From: Chitinophaga deserti
GTDB taxonomy: Bacteria; Bacteroidota; Bacteroidia; Chitinophagales; Chitinophagaceae
DNA: 64,000 bases
Direction of reading: 5' to 3'
Assembly: GCF_003149455.1 (NCBI RefSeq)
Contig: NZ_QFFK01000005.1
Coordinates: forward strand, 124,001 to 188,000
This document shows positions 63,510 to 64,000 of the stretch, piece by piece. Made by a program: the position numbers and the translations under genes. A model generated the notes under the pieces. It was not told the origin of the DNA. It searched no databases and saw nothing but the letters and a program-made list of their open reading frames with translations. The number at the start of each line of letters is the position of its first letter. Within the stretch, counting starts at the first letter, position 1.

Positions 63510-63614
63510 ATGAACAAAAACGATAAGGGCGATAAGGTGAGATTACTCATCCACATCGTCCGGTTAGCAACGGAGATCGTCCGGTTATTGATGATTCTCC
63601 AGTTGTTACCCTAA
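63510..63614 (+). CDS. Possible 34-residue small protein with heptad repeat
   Basis: ATG 63510 to TAA 63612. The peptide starts MNKNDKGDKVRLL and continues with IHIVRLATEIVRLLMILQ and LLP. A charged N-terminal third precedes an amphipathic/hydrophobic segment built from two copies of IVRLxxx; the DNA under it repeats ATCGTCCGGTTA at a 21-bp spacing, that is exactly seven codons. An intrinsic terminator starts 6 bp after the stop. Not recognised as a known family. It is too short for length-based evidence, so coding is inferred from the in-frame repeat, amphipathic pattern and terminator position. Confidence 0.5.
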   Translation: MNKNDKGDKVRLLIHIVRLATEIVRLLMILQLLP

Positions 63615-63620
63615 ACTATC

Positions 63621-63652
63621 ACCCTCAGGTCTTTGACCTGGGGGTATTTTTT
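63621..63652 (+). terminator. Terminator of the small ORF transcript
   Basis: ACCCTCAGGTC (63621-63631) pairs with GACCTGGGGGT (63635-63645) around TTT, one T-G pair, followed by ATTTTTTATT. Confidence 0.85.
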
Positions 63653-64000
63653 ATTCATAAAGATTTTTATGATGTTTGTTTGTAATCAGTTTTGTCCACA
63701 GCTGTGCGCGGGACAGTGCTATGTTAACTGGGTTTACATTTTCCACTTGCATCAATCGTAATTCTTCGGATTGGATTATTTCTTCATCCTGAGATGTATT
63801 GTATCAAATTGCTGTATTGCATTCACAGAATGAGATGAAAACTTTCACATTACTACGGCAAACTTACTATACCAGTCATTATTTCTGTTAATCAGCTGAT
63901 AGTATTTACAAAGATTAGATAAGAATTAACAAACCTTATGTTAAAGCGTTGAAAGTCAATTGTATTAATTCATATTACTATTGTACAGTGCTGTAATCTT
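63653..64000. other. AT-rich right edge without recognised genes
   Basis: No coding sequence was found in this 348-bp stretch. It has a minus-strand TAAGTTTG (63859-63866) resembling a -7 element and one TTGTCCACA (DnaA-box-like, 63695-63704 area), neither convincing alone. Confidence 0.4.

Noticed and set aside
63690..63710. Replication origin from a DnaA-box-like TTGTCCACA
   Set aside because: A single box with one mismatch, no cluster and no dnaA or dnaN nearby.

Overview
The window looks like a chromosomal segment of a Bacteroidota bacterium close to Chitinophaga (order Chitinophagales). This rests on Bacteroidota-only families (T9SS plug/DUF5103, TamL, DUF4254, DUF4846, SusC/SusD with FecR and an ECF sigma factor), on repeated promoters of the TTTG-N18-21-TAnnTTTG type, on starts without Shine-Dalgarno sequences, and on a moderately GC-rich, AT-spaced layout. 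The taxon is inferred from protein resemblance; no 16S gene is present.

Left part (1-18.5 kb): the end of a nitrilase-family gene, a methyltransferase, SRP RNA, a TalC-type transaldolase, glpK-glpF, a type II NADH dehydrogenase, a T9SS plug protein with a tandem partial duplication of its 3' end, a LolC/FtsX-like permease, a SPOUT rRNA/tRNA methyltransferase, the outer-membrane lipoprotein TamL, the tightly overlapping minus-strand cluster ribE - nitronate monooxygenase - MFS - truB, then rpsU, a Xer recombinase and a short hibernation factor.

Centre (18.5-35 kb): the information-processing core. It runs tRNA-Thr, -Tyr, -Gly, -Thr, a tRNA-like remnant, tuf, tRNA-Trp, secE, nusG, then rplK-rplA-rplJ-rplL-rpoB-rpoC. 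The usually contiguous nusG-rplK junction is split by about 2.6 kb holding two minus-strand genes (DUF1579 protein, lactonase) and an 11-bp tandem repeat. Hairpins lie between rplL and rpoB, between rpoB and rpoC, and after rpoC.

Right part (35-64 kb): envelope and accessory genes. These are a glycerophosphodiester phosphodiesterase, an OmpH/Skp-like lipoprotein, an APC permease, DUF4254 plus a family 9 glycosyltransferase, tRNA-Gln(TTG), a decayed gene, DUF4846 and CAP proteins, a sigma/FecR/SusC/SusD nutrient uptake locus, two AraC regulators (one next to an RclC-like protein), a RhlE-type helicase, a PAP2-beta-barrel fusion, an AI-2E family protein, tRNA-Gln(CTG), an endonuclease/exonuclease/phosphatase protein and a serine hydrolase.

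The last 1 kb has no conventional gene. It does hold an 11-bp-phased tract, a tRNA-arm fragment, and a 34-codon ORF with a seven-residue repeat, bracketed by an intrinsic terminator on the plus strand and another facing the minus strand. That last unit is the best candidate here for something undescribed (small-protein gene or type I toxin-antitoxin-like module); this is inference from sequence layout only. Other items worth checking are three 11-bp-phased intergenic tracts, the tRNA remnant before tuf, a frameshifted pseudogene at 40.8-41.25 kb and a GlpF with NSA in place of the first NPA motif.
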